From contig JAJEHL010000035.1 in assembly GCA_022823725.1 (NCBI GenBank), positions 1 to 64,000 on the forward strand: a stretch of DNA of 64,000 nt. The letters are read 5' to 3'. The translations under genes were made by a program, and so were the position numbers. A model generated the notes under the pieces. It had not been told where the DNA came from. It ran no database searches and saw only the letters and a program-made list of their open reading frames with translations. Shown here piece after piece: positions 43,693 through 53,588 of this stretch (positions are counted from its first letter, which is position 1; every line of letters begins with the position of its first letter). This DNA is from Candidatus Latescibacterota bacterium. Lineage in GTDB: Bacteria; Latescibacterota; UBA2968.

Positions 43693-44484
43693 GTGAGCGC
43701 ACCACCCATCCCAGAACGTCCACCCATCTCGGGCGTCAGACACATCGTCGCTATCGCCAGTGGCAAAGGTGGCGTGGGCAAAACCACGACCGCGTCGAAT
43801 CTGGCTGTGGCAATGGCACAGTCGGGACACGCGGTGGGATTGATGGACGCGGATATTTACGGTCCCAATGTCCCGATCATGATGGGCAGCAAAGCGCAAC
43901 CTCAGATGACACCGGAACAAAAAATTGAACCCCTTGAGCTGTACGGTGTAAAAATGGTATCACTGGGATTAATCGCGGGCGATGGTGTACCCATCATCTG
44001 GCGTGGACCCATGTTGGCCAAAATGGTCACACAATTTGTACGCGATGTGGCCTGGGCGCCGCTCGATTGCCTGGTCATCGACTTGCCCCCGGGCACCGGC
44101 GATGTGCAACTGACCCTGACCCAATCAACCCCTTTGGATGGCGCTGTCATTGTCACCACACCCCCTCTGGTCGCCCTGGAGGATGTGCGGCGTGGGGTCG
44201 AAATGTTTCACACCGTTGAAGTACCCGTACTCGGTGTCATTGAAAACATGAGCACTTATATATGTAGCAAGTGTGGCACAGAAACGCCGATCTTTGGTCA
44301 GGGAGGTGGCGAGCGCACGGCAAAAGCCTATAATGTACCTTTCCTGGGCGCGATTCCCCTGCATCTACAGGTACAAATGGGAAGTGACACGGGAGAACCG
44401 ATTGTAGCCTCTGATCCCGACTCGCCTCTGGCAAAAATATATCGCGACATTGCCGATAACATCTGGCAATCGCTGGAGATGTGA
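43693..44484 (+). CDS. mrp: Mrp/NBP35 family Fe-S cluster carrier ATPase
   Basis: Deviant Walker A P-loop NTPase of 263 residues: SGKGGVGKTT (residues ~23-32), MDADIYGPNVPIMMG, IDLPPGTGDVQLTLTQ, and CSKCG (~192-195) that coordinates the bridging iron-sulfur cluster. Transfers clusters to apoproteins. The N-terminal DUF59 domain found in many Mrp proteins is absent. Starts at GTG with AGGAG upstream; an ATG two bases earlier runs straight into a stop. A terminator follows. Confidence 0.92.
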   Translation: MSAPPIPERPPISGVRHIVAIASGKGGVGKTTTASNLAVAMAQSGHAVGLMDADIYGPNVPIMMGSKAQPQMTPEQKIEPLELYGVKMVSLGLIAGDGVPIIWRGPMLAKMVTQFVRDVAWAPLDCLVIDLPPGTGDVQLTLTQSTPLDGAVIVTTPPLVALEDVRRGVEMFHTVEVPVLGVIENMSTYICSKCGTETPIFGQGGGERTAKAYNVPFLGAIPLHLQVQMGSDTGEPIVASDPDSPLAKIYRDIADNIWQSLEM

Positions 44485-44512
44485 AACCTTCTATAGCACA
44501 AGCGCGTATCAC

Positions 44513-44542
44513 AAGGCGGTCGTTATGCGAGCGCCTTTTTTA
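44513..44542 (+). terminator. Terminator after mrp
   Basis: AAGGCGGTCG (44513-44522), loop TTATG, CGAGCGCCTT (44528-44537), then T run. Ten-base-pair stem with one mismatch/wobble. Confidence 0.88.
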
Positions 44543-44550
44543 TTTCTCCC

Positions 44551-44579
44551 TTGAAAACTATACACCCGTTCAGTATATT
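44551..44579 (+). promoter_or_regulatory. Sigma-70-type promoter of the efflux adaptor gene
   Basis: TTGAAA (44551-44556), exactly 17 bases, TATATT (44574-44579). Transcription would start near 44586, about 80 bases before the ATG. Confidence 0.75.
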
Positions 44580-44666
44580 TAATAATGTTTTCCGAAACCA
44601 GCCTTGCCACTGGTGCGTCAAAGGTCTTGTAGAATTCAGGCATATTCCAACCTGTGAGGAAAAATA

Positions 44667-45914
44667 ATGTTGCAGCGTATATCGGTCATAATCGGAATAC
44701 TAATTCTTCTCTGGACGTTTTCGGGGTGTAGTGAGGAAGCCACCGCTGACAAGGCATCTTCTGATAGCACGGCAAAGACCACTTCGACCAAGGCTGATTC
44801 TGCTAAAGCTGATTCTGCCAAAGTAGCCGCAAAGCAGAAGCGAACCAAACAGCAGAATCCAAAGGCCAAAAAACAACCAAATCCCAAGCGCAACAATCAA
44901 AAACCGAGAGTCGCCGAAGGCGTCCCCGTAAAAGTATCTGTCGTGGGAACGGGTGAAATCTCCCAGCACGTGCTCTACAGCGCCACAGTAGAAGCCGAAG
45001 AAACCATTGATATTTACGCGCGAGGGTCCGGGCTGGTGCGGCGCGTACTGATCGAAGAAGGGGAAAATGTGCGCGAGGGCCAGGTGCTGATCGAACTGGT
45101 TGACGACGAATTAAAGCTCAACGAAGCCGAGGCAAAATTGGCGTATCAAAAACTGGAAGGTCAGCTCAAGCGAAAAGAAGAATTATTTAATCGGCAACTT
45201 TTGGCAAAAGAAGAATACGAAGACCTCAAGATCAATGTTGAACAGAGCAAAATTCGGTGGGAACGCGCCCGGTTATCTCTCGATTATGCGCGCGTGCGCG
45301 CGCCAGTAAGCGGCGTCATTTCAAAGCGCTCGGTCAAGCTGGGTGACCGCATTGGAGCCAGCACAAAGCTCTACGAAATGGTCAACTTGAGCCGCCTGAT
45401 CGCATATGTACACGTGCCGGGACAGGGCATGCACAACTTGGCTGTTGGACAGCCCGCACTCGTGACAACAGATTTCTTACCCGGTACAAAATTTGATGGA
45501 AAGATATTGCGCATCAGCCCGGTTGTCGATCCCGGATCGGGCACCTTTAAAGTAACCCTGGAACTGAAATCAAAGAATCGGCTGCTGCGGCCCGGCATGT
45601 TTGTCAATGCACACATCGTCACAGCAACCCATCCTCGGGCTGTACTCGTACCCAAGCGAGCTGTGGTGTACGACGATGGACTACCGCACGTATTCGTCGT
45701 ATCGGACAGCACAGTCAATAAAGTGCGCTTTGAAATGGGTTTTGACGACACCGAATTTGTCGAAGTAATCGAGGGCGTAAAAAAAGGCGATCAGATAGTC
45801 GTGGTGGGACAAAATGGTTTGAAAGACAAAGCCAAAGTGCGAATCATCGAAGGTGAAGGATTGCGCATTCCAGCGAAGCCAGACTCGACTGGAGAACAAG
45901 CAGAAAAGACGTGA
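44667..45914 (+). CDS. RND efflux periplasmic adaptor lipoprotein (HlyD/AcrA family)
   Basis: Membrane-fusion protein of 415 residues. A lipoprotein signal ends in FSGC (C21). A ~60-residue Ala/Lys/Ser-rich linker follows. Then lipoyl halves (IYARGSGLVRRVLIEEGENVREGQVLIEL and YARVRAPVSGVISKRSVKLGDRI) flank an alpha-helical hairpin (LKRKEELFNRQLLAKEEYEDLKINVEQSK), and beta-barrel and membrane-proximal domains complete the adaptor. It links the pump at 46054 to the TolC-like channel at 50276. A terminator lies between it and the pump gene. Confidence 0.92.
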   Translation: MLQRISVIIGILILLWTFSGCSEEATADKASSDSTAKTTSTKADSAKADSAKVAAKQKRTKQQNPKAKKQPNPKRNNQKPRVAEGVPVKVSVVGTGEISQHVLYSATVEAEETIDIYARGSGLVRRVLIEEGENVREGQVLIELVDDELKLNEAEAKLAYQKLEGQLKRKEELFNRQLLAKEEYEDLKINVEQSKIRWERARLSLDYARVRAPVSGVISKRSVKLGDRIGASTKLYEMVNLSRLIAYVHVPGQGMHNLAVGQPALVTTDFLPGTKFDGKILRISPVVDPGSGTFKVTLELKSKNRLLRPGMFVNAHIVTATHPRAVLVPKRAVVYDDGLPHVFVVSDSTVNKVRFEMGFDDTEFVEVIEGVKKGDQIVVVGQNGLKDKAKVRIIEGEGLRIPAKPDSTGEQAEKT

Positions 45915-45950
45915 TGAGGTATCTTTTATTTGCCTGTCATTGCAAAAAAT

Positions 45951-45993
45951 AGCGAATCGCAGACCTTAATATGTGGCGGTTCGCTGATTTTTT
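45951..45993 (+). terminator. Terminator or attenuator between adaptor and pump genes
   Basis: AGCGAATCGC (45951-45960) pairs with GCGGTTCGCT (45976-45985; one G-T pair) and is followed by seven T. It would reduce transcription of the pump relative to the adaptor or require a separate promoter for the pump. Confidence 0.82.
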
Positions 45994-46053
45994 ATCAGAT
46001 AGCCCGTAAAACCCATCGACTTTAGCGTTGGGAGTAATCACGCGGAGCGATAC

Positions 46054-49000
46054 ATGGAGAACAATATGGGATCGGAAGTTCGGGACAATGTAAAACGGGA
46101 TTTTTCTCGCACATTTGAGATTACGACCCGGCGGCCCGTAGCGATTTTTATGGTCGTCCTGGCCATTGCCGTATTTGGCTATGTGTCTTATCAGCAACTA
46201 CCGCTAAATATGATGCCCGACATTTCATATCCAACGCTAACAGTGCGTACCGAATATCCCGATACCGCGCCCGAGGAAATTGAAAATTTGATCTCAAGGC
46301 CAATTGAACAGCGCCTGGGGGTGGTGAGCAACCTCGTGAGTATCACATCGATCTCCAGACCTGGCATGTCCGATGTGATTTTGGAATTTGGCTGGGACAC
46401 CAATATGAATGACGCCGTGCAAACGGTGCGCGAAAACCTCGACCGCCTCAATTTGCCGCGCGGAGTCAATCGCCCATTGATATTGCGCTACGACCCCACG
46501 CAAGACCCGATAATGCGCGTGGGGATTTACGGCAACGAGAATATGTACGTATTGCGCCATCTCGCCGAAGAAGAAATCAAGCAAGAATTGGAAGCACTCA
46601 AAGGCGTAGCTGCTGCGCGTGTGAAAGGCGGACTCGAAGAAGAAATTCGGGTTGAGATCAGCGAGAGGCAATTGGCACTGATGGGACTCAATATCAACAC
46701 CATCAATCGGCGATTGCAAGAGGAAAATGTCAACCTGGCTGGCGGCAGCTTGTTAGACGGACAGACACAGTACCTCGTGCGTACGCTGAATGAATTTCGC
46801 ACCATTGACGAAATTGCCAATCTGGTAGTAGGCGACCGCAACAATATTGAAATTCGGGTAAAGGATGTGGGCCAGGTTTATCGCACGCACAAAGAGCGGG
46901 AGATCATCACGCGGGTCAATGGTGTAGAAAGTGTAGAAATCGAAATTTTTAAGGAAGCCGACGCCAATATCGTGGCGACAGCACAGCGCGTGCGCGACCG
47001 CCTGTTTGGCACGCCCGAACAATTGGCTTATGTAGAAAAACTCAAAGCGGGCGAAATCGAAGCAGCCAAAGCCAACGACCGGCGGGAACAGGTGCGGCAA
47101 TTTGTGCAGATGAAAGAAATGACGAGTTTTATCGCTTTTACATTGCCCGAAGATGTGGCTATGGAACTGCTGTCGGATCAATCGACATTTATTGAATCAT
47201 CGATCAATGAGGTCAAACAAACCGCGGTGGTAGGTGGGTTGTTGGCGATACTGGTCCTGTACATCTTTCTTCGCAATCCGTCTCACACCGCTATTGTGGG
47301 ACTCGCCATCCCGATCTCAATAGTGGCGACATTTGCCCCTATGAACATCTTTGGCGTATCCTTGAATATCATGTCTCTGGGCGGGTTGGCACTCGGTATT
47401 GGAATGCTGGTTGACAATGCCATTGTCGTATTGGAAAGCATTTTTAGATGCCGCGAAGAAGGCGACGATATGATTGCGGCCACCATCCGGGGAACAGGGG
47501 AAGTCGGTGGGGCGGTTTTTGCATCCACGCTGACAACTGTGGCGGTATTTTTTCCCATTGTATTTGTCGAGGGTGTGGCCGGGCAGATTTTTGGCGACAT
47601 GGCACTCACCGTTGTCTTTTCACTCCTGGCATCTCTGGGCGTCGCGCTATTCTTTATCCCCATGCTGGCTTCGCGGCAAGTGCATCTGGCACGCGGCGAT
47701 AGCGAAGGACAGGGCGGGCGTCTGATGCAGTCTGAAGTATTGCAATTGCGTTCAGTCGCGTGGTTACTCGAAGGCATGGGTCTGAAAAACAGGGACGAAA
47801 AGGCACTTCAATATCACGCCATAAATTTTAGCACGCTGTTGATACGCTTGCCAATTGGCTTTATCTATTTGTTGTGCGAATACGTCATCCGCACATTGTG
47901 GCTTGCAAGTGTAATCGCGACCGTGACACTCAAAGCCGTATTCACCGTATTGGCGATTCTTCTATACCCTATCATCTATCCCGGATGGGGATTTTACTGT
48001 TGGCTCGGTTCCGGACCATTATGGCGTCGTGAAATAAATCGCCTGTGGGGACCTCTATGCGCCTGGGCTGAGGAGCGCGACCTGTTTGGCAAAGCATGGG
48101 TGCGGATAATATGGGACGATTTGCTGGCATTTGTGACGCCCCTAAATTTGGGACGCGACCTGAGTGTACAAACGAAATGGACAGGCAGGACATTGAAGCG
48201 TCTGTACCTCTGGGTTTGGAAACGCGCGGTCTGGAAGCGCGTATTGGAAACCGCACCAGTGCTCCTCGGTGCAGTGGGCGTTTTGCTGCTCTTTGTCCTC
48301 GGCGCAGTTTATTTTCTTATGCGATTCCTGATTTTTACAACACTCATCTTGATCGGCAAAATACTAATTTTGACGCTTATGTTTGTATTTTTAACTGGAT
48401 TGGTTGTATTGCTATTGGTCGCCCTTGTCCTGTTGCCCCTCCTCGCGCCAGTGCTATTTTTGTTTGAGCGCGGTTTTGCAGCCATTCGGCTTGCTTATAC
48501 GCCTTTTATCCGCTGGGCTTTGCACAACAGACTGAGCATTATAGCGGGTGCTGTGGTGCCCTTTGCAATATGCTGGATGGTCTTGTTGCCCCGATTGGGC
48601 AATGAATTGATCCCACAGGTACATCAGGGCGAATTTAATGTGGATGTTGGTTTGCCCGTGGGCACGCCGCTCGAAATGACCGACGAAACCATGAAGCTCA
48701 TCGAATCGCGGGTGATGGATACTTATGACGTGGGGGCGATTTCTTCGACCGTTGGCGTGGATAAAACCGATATCTCATCGTCTGATCAAGGCGAACACAC
48801 AGGGGTTGTGTCTGTCGTACTGGAGGATATCGAAACAGAAGAAAGAGAAAATGTACTGGCGAGTTGGGGACAAGATCTCCTGACATTGCCCGTGCGTATT
48901 TGGGGCGGCATCAGAGGGGAAAGTGTTTTGGCACAGCGCGAAGATGCATTGATGGCTGATTTGCGAAACAGACTCTCGGATTTGCCGCAGATAAAAGCCG

Positions 49001-50094
49001 ATTTTTCACGCCCCGCACTATTTAGTTTTAAGACGCCTATAGAAGTGGAAATTCGCGGTTATGATCTGCCAACATTGACCCAATTGGGACGCGAGGCCGA
49101 GCGGGTAATGAGCAAAATTCCCGGACTTTACGATGTAAAATCGAGCCTTCAGCGCGGCAACCCGGAAGTGCAAATCGTCTATAAGCGCGACTTGTTGGCA
49201 AAATACAACTTAAATGTGCGTCAGGTCGCCTCGCTGGTGCGCGAAAAAGTACAGGGCAATGTGGTAACGCGATTTCGAGAGGCCGACCGGCGCATTGATG
49301 TGCTGGTGCGCGTGGATGAAGCCGACCGCGCCGGAGTAACTGAGTTGCGTCGGCTGGTGGTGAATCCGGGGCGACAGCAAGTGCCCATTCGCCTATCTGC
49401 AGTGGCCGATATTGAAGTACACGAAGGACCCAGTGAAATTCGGCGCATAGATCAACAGCGCGCAGTGCTAATTTCGGCCAATGTGAGCGGTGTAGATTTG
49501 GGAACGATGACCGCTATGATTCAGCGGTCATTGGAAACAATGGAAGTACCCCAGGATGTGTCCATGGTCATTGGTGGGCAAAACAAGGAAATGGAGACCT
49601 CGTTGAACAGTTTGACCTTTGCATTGGGCCTCGCAATTTTTCTCGTGTACATCGTAATGGCCTCGCAATTTGAATCCTTTCTCCACCCATTCGTCATCAT
49701 GTTTAGCATTCCACTGGCACTAATTGGCGTAATCGTCATTCTATTTCTCACTGGCATATCCCTTTCGGTCGTGGTCTTTTTGGGCGTTATCATGCTGGCG
49801 GGCATTGTCGTGAACAATGCCATCGTACTCGTAGATTATATCAATCACCTGCGGCGCAGTGGTCTGTCCAAAATAGAAGCAATTGTGCAGGCGGGCGAAG
49901 TGAGATTGCGCCCCATCTTGATGACCACATCGACTACCGTTCTGGGATTATTGCCCATGGCTCTCGGCCTGGGCGATGGCGCAGAAATCCGCACCCCAAT
50001 GGCGATCACCGTCGTCGCCGGACTAATCAGTTCCACCATTTTAACACTGGTAATTATTCCAACGGTATATTCCCTGATGGATCGGGGGGAGTGA
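46054..50094 (+). CDS. RND efflux transporter with ~260-residue central membrane insertion
   Basis: Pump of 1346 residues; the family norm is ~1030. The N-half is normal (TTRRPVAIFMVVLAIAVFGYVSYQQLPLNMMPDIS, ISRPIEQRLG, GGLALGIGMLVDNAIVVLE, the RND proton-relay segment), as is the C-half (LGNELIPQVHQGEFNVDVGLPVG, VIMLAGIVVNNAIVLVDYI, RLRPILMTTSTTVLGLLPMALG). Between them, about residues 545-804, lies extra sequence with roughly five additional hydrophobic segments. Starts ATG 46054 (GGAG upstream); ATG 46066 also has GGAG. Likely exports lipophilic compounds with the adjacent adaptor and channel. Confidence 0.9.
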   Translation: MENNMGSEVRDNVKRDFSRTFEITTRRPVAIFMVVLAIAVFGYVSYQQLPLNMMPDISYPTLTVRTEYPDTAPEEIENLISRPIEQRLGVVSNLVSITSISRPGMSDVILEFGWDTNMNDAVQTVRENLDRLNLPRGVNRPLILRYDPTQDPIMRVGIYGNENMYVLRHLAEEEIKQELEALKGVAAARVKGGLEEEIRVEISERQLALMGLNINTINRRLQEENVNLAGGSLLDGQTQYLVRTLNEFRTIDEIANLVVGDRNNIEIRVKDVGQVYRTHKEREIITRVNGVESVEIEIFKEADANIVATAQRVRDRLFGTPEQLAYVEKLKAGEIEAAKANDRREQVRQFVQMKEMTSFIAFTLPEDVAMELLSDQSTFIESSINEVKQTAVVGGLLAILVLYIFLRNPSHTAIVGLAIPISIVATFAPMNIFGVSLNIMSLGGLALGIGMLVDNAIVVLESIFRCREEGDDMIAATIRGTGEVGGAVFASTLTTVAVFFPIVFVEGVAGQIFGDMALTVVFSLLASLGVALFFIPMLASRQVHLARGDSEGQGGRLMQSEVLQLRSVAWLLEGMGLKNRDEKALQYHAINFSTLLIRLPIGFIYLLCEYVIRTLWLASVIATVTLKAVFTVLAILLYPIIYPGWGFYCWLGSGPLWRREINRLWGPLCAWAEERDLFGKAWVRIIWDDLLAFVTPLNLGRDLSVQTKWTGRTLKRLYLWVWKRAVWKRVLETAPVLLGAVGVLLLFVLGAVYFLMRFLIFTTLILIGKILILTLMFVFLTGLVVLLLVALVLLPLLAPVLFLFERGFAAIRLAYTPFIRWALHNRLSIIAGAVVPFAICWMVLLPRLGNELIPQVHQGEFNVDVGLPVGTPLEMTDETMKLIESRVMDTYDVGAISSTVGVDKTDISSSDQGEHTGVVSVVLEDIETEERENVLASWGQDLLTLPVRIWGGIRGESVLAQREDALMADLRNRLSDLPQIKADFSRPALFSFKTPIEVEIRGYDLPTLTQLGREAERVMSKIPGLYDVKSSLQRGNPEVQIVYKRDLLAKYNLNVRQVASLVREKVQGNVVTRFREADRRIDVLVRVDEADRAGVTELRRLVVNPGRQQVPIRLSAVADIEVHEGPSEIRRIDQQRAVLISANVSGVDLGTMTAMIQRSLETMEVPQDVSMVIGGQNKEMETSLNSLTFALGLAIFLVYIVMASQFESFLHPFVIMFSIPLALIGVIVILFLTGISLSVVVFLGVIMLAGIVVNNAIVLVDYINHLRRSGLSKIEAIVQAGEVRLRPILMTTSTTVLGLLPMALGLGDGAEIRTPMAITVVAGLISSTILTLVIIPTVYSLMDRGE

Positions 50095-50275
50095 GCAGCC
50101 CCCAGTCTCCAGCCCCTATTTTTTTCCAATTGACTTTTGGCAACTTTCCATTTTCTTAAACACTTGCAGTTTTTATAACGAGTAAGCAAATATCCGGTAA
50201 CTTTTTTGGCGTTTCTTCGTCTAACCCTTGTAACAACGATAGTCACCCTATTTGCCGAACATGGAGAATTGAACG
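50095..50275. other. Intergenic gap between pump and TolC-like gene
   Basis: 181 bases with no gene. Just after the pump stop is a phrase CCCCAGTCTCCAGCCCCT that recurs in the linker of the EndoQ-UvrD gene (near 19050), suggesting a dispersed repeat. A promoter for the channel gene is probably here but not clearly identifiable. Confidence 0.4.
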
Positions 50276-51649
50276 ATGCATTGTGTTAAATATATCGCTA
50301 TATTGGCAATTATCTTTGCAAGTGTGAATACAAGTGCCCAGGAAGAACGCAGGGAAATGCGCCTCACGCTCAATGAGTGTGTGGAGATCTCGCTGACAAG
50401 CAGTGCCCAAATTGAGCAATTTAAGTACACAGTTGCGATTGCCGAAACCCAGGTAGATAATGCGAGGAATAGTTTCTTCCCGACCTCTTCTAATATGTCC
50501 TGGAGCATCAGCAGAGGTGTTCAGGGACCTCGTGAGGGACAGGTTCTGGATCAGACGACCGGCACTCTGGTGCAGTTATTGGGGGAAGACCGCATTACCG
50601 GTGGACAGAATTTCAGAATTGGTGGCCTGACCATGCCGATTTATGACGGTCAAATCATCTCCCAGCTATCGAGCGCGAAAAACAGTCTGATGCAGACGCA
50701 AATGCAGCAAACTGGCACTCGCCAAACGATCATTTTTCAGACCAAACAGCGCTATTTTCAACTGTTACAGGCCATCAAACTATTAGAAGTCCAGCAAGAG
50801 CGCGTGCGCGTATCCGAAGAAAGCTTGCGCAGGGCAGAGACATTGTATGAGATTGGATCCGCGGCAATTTTACAGGTGACGAATGCAAGATCAAATCTGG
50901 CGGGTTTGCGCGCAACCCTGATTCAGCGAGAAAATGATGTACGCATCGCCCAGTCGAATCTGGCATTTACAATGGGTCTGGGCACGGATGTAGATATTAT
51001 TCCATCAGAAGAAGAGTTTGAAATTCTGTCTCCGAAATATTCTTTTACCGATGCACTGTCCATAGCGCTTAAAGAACACCCCGACATCCTGGACAGCAAG
51101 TACGGTATGCTGGCATCCCGAGACACTTATAATGCGACGAGAAAAGGTTTGTACCATCCCAGAATAACGATGAACATGAATGCCTATAGCTGGAGTATCG
51201 GTAAGGATGAGGATTTTGGTGGTATAGAAGACCTATTCCTCAAGAACTATGGTTATGGTATTGGTCTCAGCGTGAGCATGCCCATTTTTAACTTCAACAC
51301 GAGCAACAACTTGAAACGCCAAAAGCTGCAATACTTGCTCAGCCAGGAGCGGTTAGATCAGGCCAAGCGACAAAAAGCATTGGTCCTTCAGCAACGCTAT
51401 CTCAACCTGGAGCGTTTTCGGCGTTTGATCGAAGCAAATGAAGTGGCTGTGGAAGCCGCTGAAGAAAATTTCAAGCTGGAAGAAGAGCGGTATAATTTTG
51501 GCGGGGGAACATTTCTCGAGCGATTGACTGCTCAGCGCGATTTGTTTAATGCACGCAATAATCTGGTGCAGTCAAAATACAACTATCTAATCGAAATGGC
51601 GAATTTGGAAAACGAAGTCGGCACACCTGTTGTCGGAAATCCTGAATAA
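50276..51649 (+). CDS. TolC family outer membrane efflux channel
   Basis: Protein of 457 residues with an N-terminal signal peptide (about 21 residues, cut after NTSA). Two OEP repeats of long helices and beta strands are evident (LTLNECVEISLTSSAQIEQFKYTVAIAETQVDNARNSFFP and YSFTDALSIALKEHPDILDSKY ... GLYHPRITMNMNAYSW). It forms the outer-membrane duct for the adaptor-pump pair upstream. Confidence 0.9.
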   Translation: MHCVKYIAILAIIFASVNTSAQEERREMRLTLNECVEISLTSSAQIEQFKYTVAIAETQVDNARNSFFPTSSNMSWSISRGVQGPREGQVLDQTTGTLVQLLGEDRITGGQNFRIGGLTMPIYDGQIISQLSSAKNSLMQTQMQQTGTRQTIIFQTKQRYFQLLQAIKLLEVQQERVRVSEESLRRAETLYEIGSAAILQVTNARSNLAGLRATLIQRENDVRIAQSNLAFTMGLGTDVDIIPSEEEFEILSPKYSFTDALSIALKEHPDILDSKYGMLASRDTYNATRKGLYHPRITMNMNAYSWSIGKDEDFGGIEDLFLKNYGYGIGLSVSMPIFNFNTSNNLKRQKLQYLLSQERLDQAKRQKALVLQQRYLNLERFRRLIEANEVAVEAAEENFKLEEERYNFGGGTFLERLTAQRDLFNARNNLVQSKYNYLIEMANLENEVGTPVVGNPE

Positions 51650-51664
51650 TACGGAGGCGAGTTT

Positions 51665-52123
51665 ATGGGTATGTTTTATCGAACTGGTATGGGATTGGTT
51701 GTGGTTGCCATGCTCTTGAGCATGGCTGTACCTGCCCAGGCTGTGGGCAAGGACTTTTTGATGCGATCAAAATTTCACAGCGCGCTGATGCTGGGCCTGG
51801 GTGGCATTCTGGTTAAGCAAGCAGTCGATGCAAAAAAAGAGGCCAATGATGCTTATGATCTTTACAAGCAAGCCGGCACCTCTGCATTAGCACGAGAATT
51901 TTACGATAATTCCAAGCGCCATGACACACGCGCCGCAGTATTGGGTGTGGCTGGCGGTGCAACCATTCTTTTTGCTGTGCATCTATTTATGAAAGAAGAT
52001 GAGAGTAGTTTACCTCCCCCGAAGATGAATCGGGGCATTGTGAACATCAAGGGTGTGGCAGTAGATATAAAAGGCGATGTATTTCAGAGAAAGATGCAGG
52101 TACAGTTAAAAAAAGGATTTTGA
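51665..52123 (+). CDS. Small exported protein of unknown function
   Basis: Protein of 152 residues with a signal peptide (cleavage likely after AQA, ~residue 26), a hydrophobic segment near residues 38-50 (SALMLGLGGILV), a central coiled-coil-like stretch (DAKKEANDAYDLYKQ), a second membrane segment (AAVLGVAGGATILFAVHLFM) and a basic C-terminal tail. No family recognised. It starts 15 bases after the channel gene and may be an accessory of the efflux system. Confidence 0.6.
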   Translation: MGMFYRTGMGLVVVAMLLSMAVPAQAVGKDFLMRSKFHSALMLGLGGILVKQAVDAKKEANDAYDLYKQAGTSALAREFYDNSKRHDTRAAVLGVAGGATILFAVHLFMKEDESSLPPPKMNRGIVNIKGVAVDIKGDVFQRKMQVQLKKGF

Positions 52124-52134
52124 AGAGAAAAAAT

Positions 52135-52175
52135 AAAAAAAGGGTCAATGCTCGCGTGAGTGTTGACCCTTTTTT
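52135..52175 (+). terminator. Terminator after the small exported protein
   Basis: AAAAAAAGGGTCAA pairs with TTGACCCTTTTTT around an inner CTC/GAG stem (52135-52175). Ends the efflux gene group. Confidence 0.88.
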
Positions 52176-52202
52176 GCATGGTATTTGTGGAGGGCGTTAG
52201 AC

Positions 52203-52697
52203 ATGCCGTCGGGTAAGACACATACGCGGATTGATCTTTTTTTATTGGTGATCATCATCGGCATAGGAGCCTGTTTTTGGGGATCCCTCGTCGAATATTT
52301 CGGACGCGATGAAATGGTCGAATACGGAACTGTTTTTGTAATTGCCTATTTATTTGGCACGTTTTTACTATCGCCTGACCTGGACTTAAAAGCCAGTGAC
52401 CCGTTGAAGAACTGGGGGATTTTGCGTTTGCTGTGGCGACCTTATTCCCATATTTTTAAACACAGAGGGCTTTCCCATACGCCGATTGTGGGCACCTTGA
52501 CCCGCGTACTTTATATTTTTTTGATGGTGTACGCGCTCGCAGCTATGGCGAACGCATTCTTTAATCTGGGTTGGAAAATGTCGTTTGACGACTTAACGGA
52601 CCTGGATTTCAAAATCGTGATATGGGCACTTGCGGGGCTGTGTTTGCCCGATCTCTTTCACATTTTGGCCGATCACACACTCAAAAACGCCCGTTGA
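52203..52697 (+). CDS. DUF2227 family putative metal-binding membrane protein
   Basis: Protein of 164 residues. Conserved features of DUF2227 are present: N-terminal MPSGKTHTRIDL, FLLSPDLDLKASDPLKNWGILRLLWRPYSHIFKHRGLSHTPIVGTLTRVLY, and C-terminal LPDLFHILADH; His and Asp residues would bind metal. Three to four membrane segments. Family function unknown. ATG 52203 has GGAGG 10 bases upstream. Confidence 0.83.
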   Translation: MPSGKTHTRIDLFLLVIIIGIGACFWGSLVEYFGRDEMVEYGTVFVIAYLFGTFLLSPDLDLKASDPLKNWGILRLLWRPYSHIFKHRGLSHTPIVGTLTRVLYIFLMVYALAAMANAFFNLGWKMSFDDLTDLDFKIVIWALAGLCLPDLFHILADHTLKNAR

Positions 52698-52733
52698 CTT
52701 CTGGTTTAGTGCTCCTTATATTGCACACCCGCT

Positions 52734-53588
52734 GTGCTAAAAACACTGAGAGACATATTGAACTGGCAACGCAAAAATTTTTCTGTGCTGGTCATTCCAG
52801 ACGATGGCTCGAGAACCCTGAAATTTAAGCTCAGTTATCACATGCTATTGGGGATAGGTCTGGGATCGGCCGTTGCGCTGTGTATGGTACTTCTCGGTCT
52901 GTTTTTTCTCTGGAGAGCCACGTATTGGAAACACACTGCACAAATGCTTGAACAGGACAATGAGCGCCTGTACGCCGATGTTACCCGCGTGGATGAATTG
53001 GCGCAAGTGGTAACGCGCCTGAAGGTCGAAGAACAAACACTGCGTTCTATATTGGCCAGTCACACCGGCTTGTCGCCAACACCTGTTGAAACACAGTACC
53101 TTGAGGGTGACTATCCAGTTGCAACCCTATTGGTGCAAAACAAGCCACGTGGTGGTCTGGATATGCACTGGGTTCCCGCAATCTGGCCTGTATCCCCTTC
53201 TGTTGGATGGGTAGCACGCGCGTTTGAAGCGGGTGATACCTCCATCAGCGTGCTATCTCCGACGGGCATATTCAAAAAACGCCATTCTGGGATTGATATC
53301 GCCGCCAGTGAAGGGACGCCTGTGCAGGCCACAGCCGATGGACAGGTGACATTTGCAGATTTCGATCCCGAGTTGGGGTATATGGTGGTTATTGACCACG
53401 GTGGAATTTATACGACGCGGTATGGTCACAATCGCACACTGCTGGTCAAAGAAGGAGAGTATGTTAGGCAAGGGCAATACATTGCACTGGTGGGTACCTC
53501 AACGCAAAGCCGTGAGCCTCATTTACACTATGAAATTATCGAAGGGGGGCGGGCATGCAATCCGCTCGATTTCTTACCTCGAAAATAG
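52734..53588 (+). CDS. M23 family membrane-anchored metallopeptidase
   Basis: Protein of 284 residues: short cytoplasmic N-terminus, one membrane segment (MLLGIGLGSAVALCMVLLGLFFLW), a short coiled-coil (AQMLEQDNERLYADVTRVDELAQ), and a LytM domain with HSGIDIA (HxxxD ~183) and HLHYE (HxH ~263). Cleaves peptidoglycan crosslinks in the periplasm. Its last 34 bases overlap the bactofilin gene in another frame. M23-bactofilin pairs control cell shape in other bacteria (for example Csd1-CcmA in Helicobacter), so a shape role is likely. Confidence 0.88.
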   Translation: MLKTLRDILNWQRKNFSVLVIPDDGSRTLKFKLSYHMLLGIGLGSAVALCMVLLGLFFLWRATYWKHTAQMLEQDNERLYADVTRVDELAQVVTRLKVEEQTLRSILASHTGLSPTPVETQYLEGDYPVATLLVQNKPRGGLDMHWVPAIWPVSPSVGWVARAFEAGDTSISVLSPTGIFKKRHSGIDIAASEGTPVQATADGQVTFADFDPELGYMVVIDHGGIYTTRYGHNRTLLVKEGEYVRQGQYIALVGTSTQSREPHLHYEIIEGGRACNPLDFLPRK

